This document shows, in pieces, positions 1 through 6,678 of a DNA stretch of 8,076 nt; the first letter of the stretch is position 1, and each line of letters starts with the position of its first letter. The stretch comes from Flavobacteriaceae bacterium UBA6231. Lineage in GTDB: Bacteria; Bacteroidota; Bacteroidia; Flavobacteriales; Flavobacteriaceae. Where the stretch lies: the NCBI GenBank assembly GCA_002441545.1, contig DJWL01000132.1, forward strand, positions 1-8,076, written 5' to 3'. The notes below the pieces were generated by a model that did no database searches, was not told the DNA's origin, and saw only the letters and a program-made list of their open reading frames with translations. Made by a program: the position numbers and the translations under genes.

Positions 1-15
1 TTAAACAAAACTTAA

Positions 16-930
16 TTAATCCCTAATTAAAGGCAAGGTAGAACAGCGTAACAACCCTTCTTGTTTGGCTATTTCGGCATAAGGTATTTCTTCAACGGTA
101 AAGCCTTGTTTGCGTAACCAGGTGTTTAAACGAGTAAAGTTTTTTTCGGAAACTATCACTTTTTCAGAGATTGAAAACACATTACTGTTCATGTTATACA
201 TTTCGTCTTTGGTAATTTCAAAAATATTTTCCTTTCCAAAAAAATCAACCAACCATTGGTATTCTCTCTCAATAAGAAATCCGTTTTTATGTAAAATCGC
301 TTTGTTTTTTCCAATGGGTTGAAAACAACAATCTAAATGCAAAGCGTTTTCCTTGGCATTTGTATTGGATTTTCTTAGTTCGAATGCTTTAACCATTTTA
401 TGAGGAAACAATTCTTGTAACGCAATAACAGCATCTATATTAGTTCTTGCAGTGATATAACTTGAATAGTCTTCACCTGAATAGGTGCCCACAAAAATAT
501 AGTCGTTCCAGGGCATCACATCGCCTCCTTCGGCATGACATTCTTCTGGCAAGATTATTCTTTTATCTGGATCTATTTGATTCCATATATAATCAATGGC
601 TCGAATTTCCTCTTCTCTGTTTGGCAGAATATTGGCTCTTATAATTTTATCTTCAATAACAAAGGCTATATCTCTTGAAAAGATTTGATTACAATCTTTT
701 ATAACTTCTGGCCTAAAAACTTTAACATCATATTTTTTAAAAACCTCTGCAAAAGCATCCATTTCTAGAATCATATCCTCTTCTTTTGGATAGGTTCCGG
801 CTTTTACGTTTTCAATGCTTTTAGGATCATAACATTCTTCAATTTTAGGCACAGGCCCATTGCTAAGAGCAGTTCCTAAAACTACAGCTCTTAAACGAGA
901 TGTTTCGTTATTTATATTTAATTGTAACAT
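16..930 (-). CDS. Dimethylargininase / arginine-deiminase-family hydrolase (start corrected to 930)
   Basis: This is a guanidino-group-modifying enzyme of the pentein fold (the family of DDAH, arginine deiminase and amidinotransferases), which attacks arginine-like guanidines through a cysteine. With the start at 930 it has 304 residues. Visible active-site parts are an R-D pair (SRD, Asp87), an E-GGD motif (Glu134 to Asp137), the catalytic His in HLD (His198) and a Cys close to the C-terminus in LLRCSTLP (Cys296). The order and spacing fit the superfamily and all the usual catalytic positions are filled. The reading frame can be extended upstream to an ATG at 957, but those nine residues (MKLFLYLSL) are encoded by the hairpin and T-run of the gltA terminator. 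Homologues typically begin near MxQxNxxNETSRLRAVVLG, so the ATG at 928-930 is preferred. Whether the substrate is dimethylarginine, arginine or another guanidine cannot be read from sequence. No signal peptide remains after the start correction, so a cytoplasmic enzyme is expected. Confidence 0.88.
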   Translation of the reverse strand: MLQLNINNETSRLRAVVLGTALSNGPVPKIEECYDPKSIENVKAGTYPKEEDMILEMDAFAEVFKKYDVKVFRPEVIKDCNQIFSRDIAFVIEDKIIRANILPNREEEIRAIDYIWNQIDPDKRIILPEECHAEGGDVMPWNDYIFVGTYSGEDYSSYITARTNIDAVIALQELFPHKMVKAFELRKSNTNAKENALHLDCCFQPIGKNKAILHKNGFLIEREYQWLVDFFGKENIFEITKDEMYNMNSNVFSISEKVIVSEKNFTRLNTWLRKQGFTVEEIPYAEIAKQEGLLRCSTLPLIRD

Positions 931-943
931 GAGACTAAGATAT

Positions 944-988
944 AAAAAAAGCTTCATAGAAATTATGAAGCTAAATTTTTGAATTTAG
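944..988 (-). terminator. Rho-independent terminator of gltA, with a second small hairpin before it
   Basis: A 9-bp perfect stem (950-958 AGCTTCATA pairing with 964-972 TATGAAGCT, loop of 5) is followed on the minus strand by seven Ts (944-950, the first one paired). It lies just behind the gltA stop. Immediately before it in the transcript is a second 7-bp stem (971-977 with 982-988, loop TTTG). The two stems share two bases at 971-972, so both cannot be fully formed at once. The terminator ends about 13 bases before the corrected start of the hydrolase gene. Confidence 0.85.
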
Positions 989-994
989 AATTTT

Positions 995-2281
995 TTATCT
1001 TTCATCAACCGTAACAAAAGACCTTAGTGTTGCTCCAGTATATAATTGTCTTGGTCTTCCAATTGGTTCTTTTCCTAAGCGCATCTCTCTCCATTGAGCG
1101 ATCCAACCTGGCAAACGTCCTAATGCAAACATAACGGTAAACATATCTGTTGGTATTTCCATTGCTCTATAAATTATCCCTGAATAAAAATCAACATTAG
1201 GATATAATTTGCGGTCAACAAAATAAGGGTCACTTAAAGCTTCTTTTTCCAGCCCTTTTGCAATATCCAATATTGGATCTTCAATTCCTAAATCATCCAA
1301 TACTTCATCTGCTGCTTTTTTAATAATTCTTGCACGTGGGTCGAAGTTTTTATAAACTCTGTGTCCAAATCCCATTAAACGGAAAGGGTCGTCTTTATCT
1401 TTAGCCTTAGCCATATACTTTTTGGTATCTCCACCATCAAGTTTAATAGCTTCGAGCATTTCTAAAACCGCTTGGTTTGCACCTCCATGAAGTGGCCCCC
1501 AAAGTGCTGAGATTCCTGCAGATAAAGAGGCAAATAAACCTGCATGAGAAGAACCAACTATTCTTACTGTAGAAGTAGAACAGTTTTGTTCATGATCGGC
1601 ATGTAAAATTAAAAGCTTATCTAACGCATCAACTAAAATTCTGTTTTGAACATAATCCTCATTAGGTTGTCTGAACATCATCTTTAGGACATTTTCAACA
1701 TAGCCAAGATTTTTATCTCCATAATCTAAAGGTAAGCCTTGCTTTTTTCGGTGTGTCCAAGCAACTAATACTGGAAATTTGCCCATTATTTTAACAATAG
1801 CTTTATACATATCTTCTTCAGAATTTACATTTACTGAAGATGGATTGAAGGCAGTTAAAGCACTTGTAAGAGATGATAAAACTCCCATGGGATGAGCGGA
1901 CTTTGGAAATGCATCTAAAATCTTTTTTACATCCTCATCAACAACAGATTGCGCTTTAATATCTGCATGAAATTTATCGCGTTGTGCTTTTGTTGGAAGT
2001 TCACCAAAAATTAGAAGGTATGCTACTTCTAAAAAATCTGCTTTTTCAGCTAATTCTTCAATAGAATATCCTCTATATCTTAAAATTCCTTTTTCTCCAT
2101 CTAAAAATGTAATAGCACTTTCACAAGAGCCCGTATTTTTAAATCCAGAATCTAAAGTAATTACTCCACCTGTTTCACTTCTAAGATTACTAATATCAAT
2201 AGCAACTTCATTTTCTGTTCCTGTTTTTAATGGAAATTCATATTTTTTACCGTTTACTTCTAAAGTGGCTTTTTCTGACAT
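995..2281 (-). CDS. gltA: Citrate synthase, bacterial type (hexameric, GltA-like)
   Basis: It condenses acetyl-CoA with oxaloacetate to citrate, the entry step of the TCA cycle, in the cytoplasm. At 428 residues it is nearly the same length as E. coli GltA (427). It has the extra N-terminal small domain of the type II enzymes (roughly residues 1-60, with GKKYEFPL and a conserved GFKNTGSCES segment). The three catalytic residues are present: His265 in WGPLHGGANQ, His307 in GFGHRVYKNFDPRA and Asp364 in PNVDFYSG. The His in LHADHEQN (His230) also matches the oxaloacetate-binding region. The end (GRPRQLYTG) is also typical. It starts at ATG 2279-2281 with an A/T-rich leader and no Shine-Dalgarno sequence, normal for this phylum. 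It follows a second, unrelated-type citrate synthase gene, with a terminator between them, so it is probably transcribed on its own. Type II enzymes are often inhibited by NADH; I did not verify the allosteric residues. Confidence 0.97.
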   Translation of the reverse strand: MSEKATLEVNGKKYEFPLKTGTENEVAIDISNLRSETGGVITLDSGFKNTGSCESAITFLDGEKGILRYRGYSIEELAEKADFLEVAYLLIFGELPTKAQRDKFHADIKAQSVVDEDVKKILDAFPKSAHPMGVLSSLTSALTAFNPSSVNVNSEEDMYKAIVKIMGKFPVLVAWTHRKKQGLPLDYGDKNLGYVENVLKMMFRQPNEDYVQNRILVDALDKLLILHADHEQNCSTSTVRIVGSSHAGLFASLSAGISALWGPLHGGANQAVLEMLEAIKLDGGDTKKYMAKAKDKDDPFRLMGFGHRVYKNFDPRARIIKKAADEVLDDLGIEDPILDIAKGLEKEALSDPYFVDRKLYPNVDFYSGIIYRAMEIPTDMFTVMFALGRLPGWIAQWREMRLGKEPIGRPRQLYTGATLRSFVTVDER

Positions 2282-2380
2282 AAATAATAAAGTTTAATTT
2301 TTTTTTTGCGGTATGCTAATTTACAAAAATTACTACTACTTTTTGATTAAGAATATACAATTATTGGTAATTTGTTATAC

Positions 2381-2415
2381 AAAAAAAGCATTTATTATAA
2401 ATAAACGCTTTTTTT
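2381..2415 (-). terminator. Rho-independent terminator behind the eukaryotic-type citrate synthase gene
   Basis: The stem is A7-GC-a-TTTATT (2381-2396) pairing with AATAAA-c-GC-T7 (2400-2415), with one A/C mismatch and a 3-base loop. Its A-run and T-run make it symmetrical and potentially active in both directions. It lies about 40 bases after the stop at 2455-2457 and about 100 bases before the gltA start, so it separates the two citrate synthase genes into different transcription units. Confidence 0.85.
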
Positions 2416-2454
2416 ATAATTATTTAAATTTTTAAATATTTTTTTTACAAAAAT

Positions 2455-3783
2455 CTAATTTGAAAACACTTTTTCTTTTTTAGATTCTACCATTTTCTCC
2501 AACATTTCAGTTGTTATTGATTTTGGTCTTTCAAGCGCATATCCTAAAGCCCTATCCCAAATTATATTAGATAGAACCCCAAAAGATCTGCCTATTGCAA
2601 ACAATGCTGTATAAAAATCATATTCAGTAACACCATAATGCCATTGTACAACACCTGATTGCGCATCTACATTTGGCCATGGGTTTTTGGCCTTACCTTG
2701 TTCTCTTAAAATATCTGGAACCACTTTATATAATGCATCAACATATTTAAATAAATGATCGTCTGGCATGTGCTTTAAACAAAACTCTCTTTGTACTGTA
2801 TATCTTGGATCTGTTTTACGAAGAACTGCATGCCCATAACCTGGTATAACCTGACCACTATTTAAAGTTTCCCAAACATAGCTTTTCATCTCTTCTTCTG
2901 AAGGTATTTTACCATTCATCTGTTCTTTCAACCCTTGTAACCACCTAAGAACCTCTTGATTTGCCAATCCATGAAGTGGACCAGCCAATCCATTAATCAT
3001 GGCTGAAGTAGCATAGTAAACATCTGATAAAGAACTTGCTACTAAATGACCAGTATGCGCACTTACATTACCACTCTCGTGGTCTGCATGAATAATAAAA
3101 TACATTCTTGAAACATCATCATATGGTTTATCTTTTCCCATCATGTAGGCAAAATTTGCTCCTAAATCTAAAGATGTATCTGGAAAACGATGACCATGCT
3201 CTGGATGATATAATTTATTATAGATATAAGCCCCAATTAACGGCATTTTAGCAATTAGATTTGTGGCATCTTCATAAGTACAGCTCCAATAATCCAATTT
3301 ACTCATTCCATTTTTATAACTACTACTAAAATGGGACTCTCTTTCCAAACTCATCACGGCTGCAGATAAAATAGCCATTGGGTGACTATTACTTGGAAAT
3401 GCATCAATAACATCCCATACATATCTAGGAACCACCCGACGGTTCTTAAAATCCACTACTAAAGATTCAACCTCTTCCTTAGTGGGGATCTCACCAGTTA
3501 ACAACAAATAATACAGTCCTTCTACATAGGGCATCTCCGCATTATCAGGCTTTGGCAATTTTTCTAAAACCTCAGGCAATGTATATCCTCTATAACGAAT
3601 TCCTTCAAAAGGATCTAAATAGGAAATATCAGTTACTAGACTTTTAATACCTCTCATTCCTCCTATTATTTGAGAAACCGAAACTTGATCAATGATTTCG
3701 TCTCCATGTTCCTTTAATAATCTTTCTGTTCTGGGTCTATGCTCTAGAATTTTACTATATAACTTGTCTTTTAAATTGTTCAT
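2455..3783 (-). CDS. Citrate synthase, eukaryotic (mitochondrial) type
   Basis: This is a second citrate synthase, making citrate from acetyl-CoA and oxaloacetate, of 442 residues. It resembles the dimeric enzyme of mitochondria much more than the GltA product encoded next to it. Diagnostic segments are PFEGIRYRGYTLPE (58-71), ADHESGNVSAHTGHLV (233-248), NGLAGPLHGLANQEVL (264-279), PGYGHAVLRKTDPRY (314-328) and NPWPNVDAQSGV (367-378). The catalytic residues His271, His318 and Asp373 are present and lie within a few positions of pig heart His274, His320 and Asp375. His235 matches the oxaloacetate-binding His238, and Arg411 lies in WDRALG. There is no N-terminal extension resembling a targeting sequence. 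It lacks the N-terminal domain of type II enzymes, so NADH inhibition is not expected (inference). It is flanked by terminators on both sides and has its own upstream region with palindromes. A methylcitrate or Re-citrate synthase role is less likely given the motifs, and no prp genes are nearby. Confidence 0.94.
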   Translation of the reverse strand: MNNLKDKLYSKILEHRPRTERLLKEHGDEIIDQVSVSQIIGGMRGIKSLVTDISYLDPFEGIRYRGYTLPEVLEKLPKPDNAEMPYVEGLYYLLLTGEIPTKEEVESLVVDFKNRRVVPRYVWDVIDAFPSNSHPMAILSAAVMSLERESHFSSSYKNGMSKLDYWSCTYEDATNLIAKMPLIGAYIYNKLYHPEHGHRFPDTSLDLGANFAYMMGKDKPYDDVSRMYFIIHADHESGNVSAHTGHLVASSLSDVYYATSAMINGLAGPLHGLANQEVLRWLQGLKEQMNGKIPSEEEMKSYVWETLNSGQVIPGYGHAVLRKTDPRYTVQREFCLKHMPDDHLFKYVDALYKVVPDILREQGKAKNPWPNVDAQSGVVQWHYGVTEYDFYTALFAIGRSFGVLSNIIWDRALGYALERPKSITTEMLEKMVESKKEKVFSN

Positions 3784-3822
3784 ATCATTAGTTTAATTTG
3801 TTTAGCATGTAGTGTAGGTTTA

Positions 3823-3830
3823 TAAATTTA
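3823..3830 (-). promoter_or_regulatory. Candidate -7 promoter element for the eukaryotic-type citrate synthase gene
   Basis: TAAATTTA matches the Bacteroidota -7 consensus TAnnTTTG at all defined positions but the last. It would give a leader of about 35 bases. No TTG (-33) was found 17-23 bases upstream, so it is a weak promoter on its own. The motif is its own reverse complement and A/T-rich spacers contain many such strings, so this is tentative. Confidence 0.3.
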
Positions 3831-3853
3831 TCGTTTAATGATCAGAAAAAAAA

Positions 3854-3865
3854 TGACTTATGTCA
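3854..3865. promoter_or_regulatory. TGAC-N4-GTCA palindrome, candidate Crp/Fnr-family operator
   Basis: TGACTTATGTCA has perfect 4-base arms with a 4-base spacer. This layout is like binding sites of the Crp/Fnr superfamily (for example TTGAC-N4-GTCAA variants). It is centred 76 bases before the start codon of the eukaryotic-type citrate synthase gene and about 33 bases upstream of the candidate -7 element, near the -41.5 position used by class II activators. The protein that would bind it is unknown. Confidence 0.35.
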
Positions 3866-3877
3866 CTAAATATCAGA

Positions 3878-3897
3878 TATGTATCAATTGTTACATA
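3878..3897. promoter_or_regulatory. 20-bp near-perfect palindrome upstream of the eukaryotic-type citrate synthase gene
   Basis: TATGTAtCAATTGtTACATA is palindromic except for one T/T pair. On the minus strand it overlaps TTGAT-N4-ATCtg, which matches eight of the ten fixed bases of the Fnr-type consensus TTGAT-N4-ATCAA. It is centred 28 bases upstream of the TGAC palindrome. It is not a terminator: there is no T-run and the eno terminator is separate (3921-3955). Confidence 0.35.
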
Positions 3898-3920
3898 CGA
3901 TTATGCTAATTTTAAGGCAT

Positions 3921-3955
3921 AAAAAAAAGCCAAATTCATAAGAATTTGGCTTTTT
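3921..3955 (-). terminator. Rho-independent terminator of eno
   Basis: A perfect 14-bp stem AAAAAGCCAAATTC (3924-3937) pairs with GAATTTGGCTTTTT (3942-3955) around a 4-base loop. On the minus strand it is followed by a run of eight Ts (3921-3928, part of it paired). It begins about 20 bases after the eno stop. This is the strongest terminator in the window and could work in both directions. Confidence 0.93.
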
Positions 3956-3974
3956 AAAATATTTTGCTTTCGGG

Positions 3975-5267
3975 TTATTTAACCTTAAATGCTTTTTCTT
4001 GAGGGAAATAAGCTGTTTCTCCTAATTCTTCTTCAATACGAAGCAATTGATTGTATTTAGCCATACGGTCACTACGAGACGCAGAACCTGTTTTAATTTG
4101 ACCACAATTTAAAGCCACTGCTAAATCTGCAATAGTGTTATCTTCAGTTTCACCTGATCTGTGAGACATTACAGAAGTATAACCAGCATTTTTTGCCATG
4201 TTTACTGCTGCAATAGTTTCGGTTAAAGAACCTATTTGGTTAACTTTTACTAAAATTGAATTGGCAATGCCTTCTTCAATACCACGAGATAAACGTTTAA
4301 CATTAGTAACAAATAAATCATCACCAACAAGTTGAACTTTGCTGCCAATTTTATCAGTTAATAATTTCCAACCTACCCAATCATTTTCATCCATACCATC
4401 TTCAATAGAAATAATTGGGTATTTAGAAACTAATTCAGCTAAATAATCAGCTTGTTCAGCACTCGTTCTTACTTTTCCTTTATCACCTTCAAACTTAGTA
4501 TAATCGTATTTTCCATCCACATAAAATTCAGCTGATGCGCAATCTAAAGCAATCATAACATCACCACCAAAAGTATAACCTGCATTCTCTACTGCTAATT
4601 TAATAGAATCTAAAGCATCTTCAGTTCCTCCAGCTAAAGTTGGTGCAAAACCACCTTCGTCACCTACAGCAGTACTTAAGCCTCTATTATGTAATACTTT
4701 TTTAAGGTTATGGAAAATTTCAGTTCCCATTTGCATAGCATGAGTAAAGTTTTTTGCTTTTACTGGCATAATCATAAACTCTTGAAAAGCAATAGGAGCG
4801 TCACTATGTGATCCTCCATTTATAATATTCATCATTGGTACTGGAAGTGTATTTGCTGAAACACCACCAACATAACGATATAATGGCATATTTAACTCTG
4901 CTGCTGCTGCTTTAGCAACTGCTAAAGACACTCCTAAAATGGCGTTAGCTCCTAATTTTGATTTGTTTGGTGTACCATCTAAATCAATCATCATTTGATC
5001 TATTTGGTTTTGTTCAAAAACAGAAACACCTAGCAGTTCTTGTGCAATTATAGAATTTACATTATCTACAGCTTTTAAAACACCTTTTCCCATATAGGCT
5101 TTTCCACCATCTCTTAATTCAACAGCTTCATGTTCTCCCGTAGAAGCTCCAGATGGTACAGCTGCTCTTCCTAAAACATCATTTTCAGTTACAACATCTA
5201 CTTCAATAGTAGGATTTCCTCTAGAATCTAAAATCTGTCTAGCATGGATATTAATTATTATACTCAT
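3975..5267 (-). CDS. eno: Enolase (phosphopyruvate hydratase)
   Basis: It interconverts 2-phosphoglycerate and phosphoenolpyruvate in glycolysis and gluconeogenesis; it is a cytoplasmic, Mg-dependent enzyme. At 430 residues it is full length for bacteria. The N-terminal domain starts with the usual ARQILDSRGNPTIEVDV and contains the mobile loop PSGASTGEHEA (38-48). The barrel domain has the general-acid Glu204 in VGDEGGFAP, metal ligands Asp242 (LDCAS), Glu289 (SIEDGMDE) and Asp316 (VGDDLF), the catalytic base Lys341 in LVKVNQIG, and the signature SHRSGETED (368-376). All key residues are present. It is bounded by terminators and has the best-matching promoter of the window just upstream, so it is probably a single-gene transcript. 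In many bacteria enolase also associates with the RNA degradosome; nothing here bears on that. Confidence 0.99.
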   Translation of the reverse strand: MSIIINIHARQILDSRGNPTIEVDVVTENDVLGRAAVPSGASTGEHEAVELRDGGKAYMGKGVLKAVDNVNSIIAQELLGVSVFEQNQIDQMMIDLDGTPNKSKLGANAILGVSLAVAKAAAAELNMPLYRYVGGVSANTLPVPMMNIINGGSHSDAPIAFQEFMIMPVKAKNFTHAMQMGTEIFHNLKKVLHNRGLSTAVGDEGGFAPTLAGGTEDALDSIKLAVENAGYTFGGDVMIALDCASAEFYVDGKYDYTKFEGDKGKVRTSAEQADYLAELVSKYPIISIEDGMDENDWVGWKLLTDKIGSKVQLVGDDLFVTNVKRLSRGIEEGIANSILVKVNQIGSLTETIAAVNMAKNAGYTSVMSHRSGETEDNTIADLAVALNCGQIKTGSASRSDRMAKYNQLLRIEEELGETAYFPQEKAFKVK

Positions 5268-5295
5268 AAGTACTTTATTTAAAACTTTTAATATT

Positions 5296-5326
5296 CAAAT
5301 TTACGGTTTAATCTTGTTTTAATTAA
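5296..5326 (-). promoter_or_regulatory. Bacteroidota-type promoter of eno
   Basis: On the minus strand TAAATTTG (5296-5303) is an exact match to the Bacteroidota -7 consensus TAnnTTTG. A TTA (5324-5326) stands 20 bases upstream in place of the usual TTG -33 element. Transcription would start near 5290, giving a leader of about 22 bases. No Shine-Dalgarno sequence lies before the ATG at 5265-5267; the leader is A/T-rich (AAATAAAGTACTT), as usual in this phylum. Confidence 0.65.
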
Positions 5327-5377
5327 CTTGTTTTTAAAGAATTACACAAATTCTTGTCTATAACGTTTTAGTAAAAT

Positions 5378-5415
5378 AAAAACCTCAAATATTAAATACA
5401 TATCTGAGGTTTTTT
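5378..5415 (-). terminator. Rho-independent terminator of carA
   Basis: AAAAACCTCA (5378-5387) pairs with TGAGGTTTTT (5405-5414). After one A/C mismatch, ATAT (5389-5392) pairs with ATAT (5400-5403), closing a 7-base loop. The hairpin begins directly after the carA stop (5416-5418) and is followed on the minus strand by a T-run (TTTTTATTTTA). It separates carA from eno and, being symmetrical, could act on either strand. Confidence 0.88.
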
Positions 5416-6522
5416 TTATTTAATTTTAATATTTTCAATAAATTGATCAAAAAGATAGGATGAGTCATGTGGACCAGGACTTGCTTCTGGATGGTACTGG
5501 ACTGAAAAACAGTTTTTAGACTTCATTTCTAAACCAGCAACCGTATTATCATTTAAATGAATATGGGTAATTTTTAAATCTGGATGCGATTCAGCCTCTT
5601 CTCTATTAACAGCAAAACCGTGATTTTGTGATGTTATTTCGCCTTTGCCCGTTTTTAAATTTTTAATAGGATGATTAATTCCTCTGTGTCCGTTGTGCAT
5701 TTTATAAGTTGAAACTCCATTTGCTAAGGCAATTACTTGATGCCCTAAACAAATACCAAAAAGCGGTAAGTTTCTTTCAATTATTTCTTTTGCTAAAGCT
5801 TGTGCTTCAACTAAAGGTTCTGGGTCACCTGGACCGTTTGATAAAAAATATCCATCAGGATTAAAAGATTGTAAGTCTTCAAAAGTTGCATTATATGGGA
5901 ATACTTTTATGTAAGCATCCCGTTTAGCCAAGTTCCGGAGAATGTTCTTTTTTATGCCTATATCAAGTGCAGATATTTTATAACTAGCATTCTCATCACC
6001 AAAATAATAAGGCTCTTTAGTTGACACTTTTGAAGCAAGCTCCAAGCCATTCATACTAGGCACGTCTGCTAATTGCTTTTTTAATTGTTCAATATCATCA
6101 ACTTCTGTTGTTATAACAGCATTCATGGCACCATGGTCTCTTATATAACTAACCAGTGCCCTTGTATCTACATCTGAAATTGCAAATAAATCATTAACAT
6201 TTAAAAAATCTTCTAAAGATTGATCTGCTGCATCACGAGAATAGTCATAACTAAAGTTTTTACAAATTAAACCAGCTATTTTAATTGAATCTGATTCAAT
6301 TTCATCAACATTGGTTCCGTAATTCCCTATATGGGCATTTGTGGTAACCATTAATTGACCGTAATATGATGGGTCAGTAAAAATTTCTTGGTAACCAGTC
6401 ATGCCTGTATTAAAACAAACTTCTCCAAAGGCAGTACCTTGTTTGTTTCCAACTGCTTTACCGTAAAAAATAGAACCATCTGCAAGAAGAATGATGGCTT
6501 TTTGTCGTCTTTGATATTTCAT
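5416..6522 (-). CDS. carA: Carbamoyl-phosphate synthase small (glutaminase) subunit
   Basis: It hydrolyses glutamine and passes ammonia through a tunnel to the large subunit CarB, which makes carbamoyl phosphate for arginine and pyrimidine synthesis in the cytoplasm. At 368 residues it is slightly shorter than E. coli CarA (382). The N-terminal CPSase-specific domain (about 1-150) contains the conserved GEVCFNTGMTGYQEIFTDPSY. The class I glutamine amidotransferase domain (about 180-368) has SNGPGDP (228-234), the nucleophile Cys258 in GICLGHQ, and the His344/Glu346 pair in VQYHPEASPGP. The catalytic triad is complete. carB is not in this window; in many bacteria the two are adjacent, but separate loci fit the flavobacterial arrangement as I recall it. 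A terminator follows, and a terminator behind the preceding gene means carA needs its own promoter. No exact TAnnTTTG was found in the 118-base upstream stretch. Confidence 0.98.
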   Translation of the reverse strand: MKYQRRQKAIILLADGSIFYGKAVGNKQGTAFGEVCFNTGMTGYQEIFTDPSYYGQLMVTTNAHIGNYGTNVDEIESDSIKIAGLICKNFSYDYSRDAADQSLEDFLNVNDLFAISDVDTRALVSYIRDHGAMNAVITTEVDDIEQLKKQLADVPSMNGLELASKVSTKEPYYFGDENASYKISALDIGIKKNILRNLAKRDAYIKVFPYNATFEDLQSFNPDGYFLSNGPGDPEPLVEAQALAKEIIERNLPLFGICLGHQVIALANGVSTYKMHNGHRGINHPIKNLKTGKGEITSQNHGFAVNREEAESHPDLKITHIHLNDNTVAGLEMKSKNCFSVQYHPEASPGPHDSSYLFDQFIENIKIK

Positions 6523-6560
6523 ATGTTAGCCTTTGTTTTTTTAAAATTTTCACATACAAT

Positions 6561-6584
6561 CACAATACAATATTTGTACATGTG
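6561..6584. promoter_or_regulatory. Interrupted inverted repeat upstream of carA
   Basis: CACA-a-TACAA-tat-TTGTA-ca-TGTG has 5-bp inner arms and 4-bp outer arms, and its centre lies about 50 bases before the carA start. The left side is also part of an imperfect tandem repeat (CACATACAAT at 6551-6560, CACAATACAA at 6561-6570). It could be an operator for arginine or pyrimidine control, but it does not match a known ARG-box or PyrR site that I can recognise, and chance is possible in such A/T-rich DNA. Confidence 0.25.
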
Positions 6585-6640
6585 CATTATAATAAAAATT
6601 TTGGGTGGTTTCATTCTTAAAAAGTTTTACAAAATTGCAT

Positions 6641-6674
6641 AAAAAAAAGGATAAACTAAAATAATTTATCCTTT
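6641..6674 (-). terminator. Rho-independent terminator of the secreted-protein gene
   Basis: A 10-bp perfect stem AAAGGATAAA (6646-6655) pairs with TTTATCCTTT (6665-6674) around a 9-base loop. On the minus strand it runs into eight Ts (6641-6648, three of them paired). It starts a few bases after the stop codon at 6679-6681 and isolates this gene from carA. Confidence 0.9.
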
Positions 6675-6678
6675 CCTT

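Noticed and set aside
110..322. Plus-strand reading frame of 70 codons opposite the hydrolase gene
   Set aside because: It lies wholly antisense to a well-supported gene, has no recognisable protein features and no promoter; it is a by-product of the opposite strand.
462..644. Plus-strand reading frame of 60 codons opposite the hydrolase gene
   Set aside because: It is antisense to conserved active-site coding sequence (E-GGD region), and its composition does not look like a protein.
2290..2380. Candidate gltA promoter TAATTTTTG on the minus strand with a TTG further upstream
   Set aside because: The -7-like string has one extra base relative to TAnnTTTG and the TTG is about 25 bases away, too far for the usual 17-23 spacing; not strong enough to list as a feature.
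995..3783. Recent tandem duplication of a citrate synthase gene
   Set aside because: The two proteins belong to different types with different N-terminal architecture and diverged motifs around the catalytic residues, so the pair did not arise by a recent duplication.
4895..4915. Short CTG/GCT triplet repeat within eno
   Set aside because: It encodes the ordinary run of alanines (KAAAAEL) in the enolase N-terminal domain; not a variable repeat.
5300..6520. Pyrimidine or arginine operon around carA
   Set aside because: No carB, pyr or arg gene is adjacent, and terminators stand on both sides of carA.
6388..6642. Plus-strand reading frame of 84 codons overlapping the 5' end of carA and its upstream spacer
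   Set aside because: Half is antisense to conserved carA, and the rest is A/T-rich spacer; no family resemblance and no ribosome or promoter signal.
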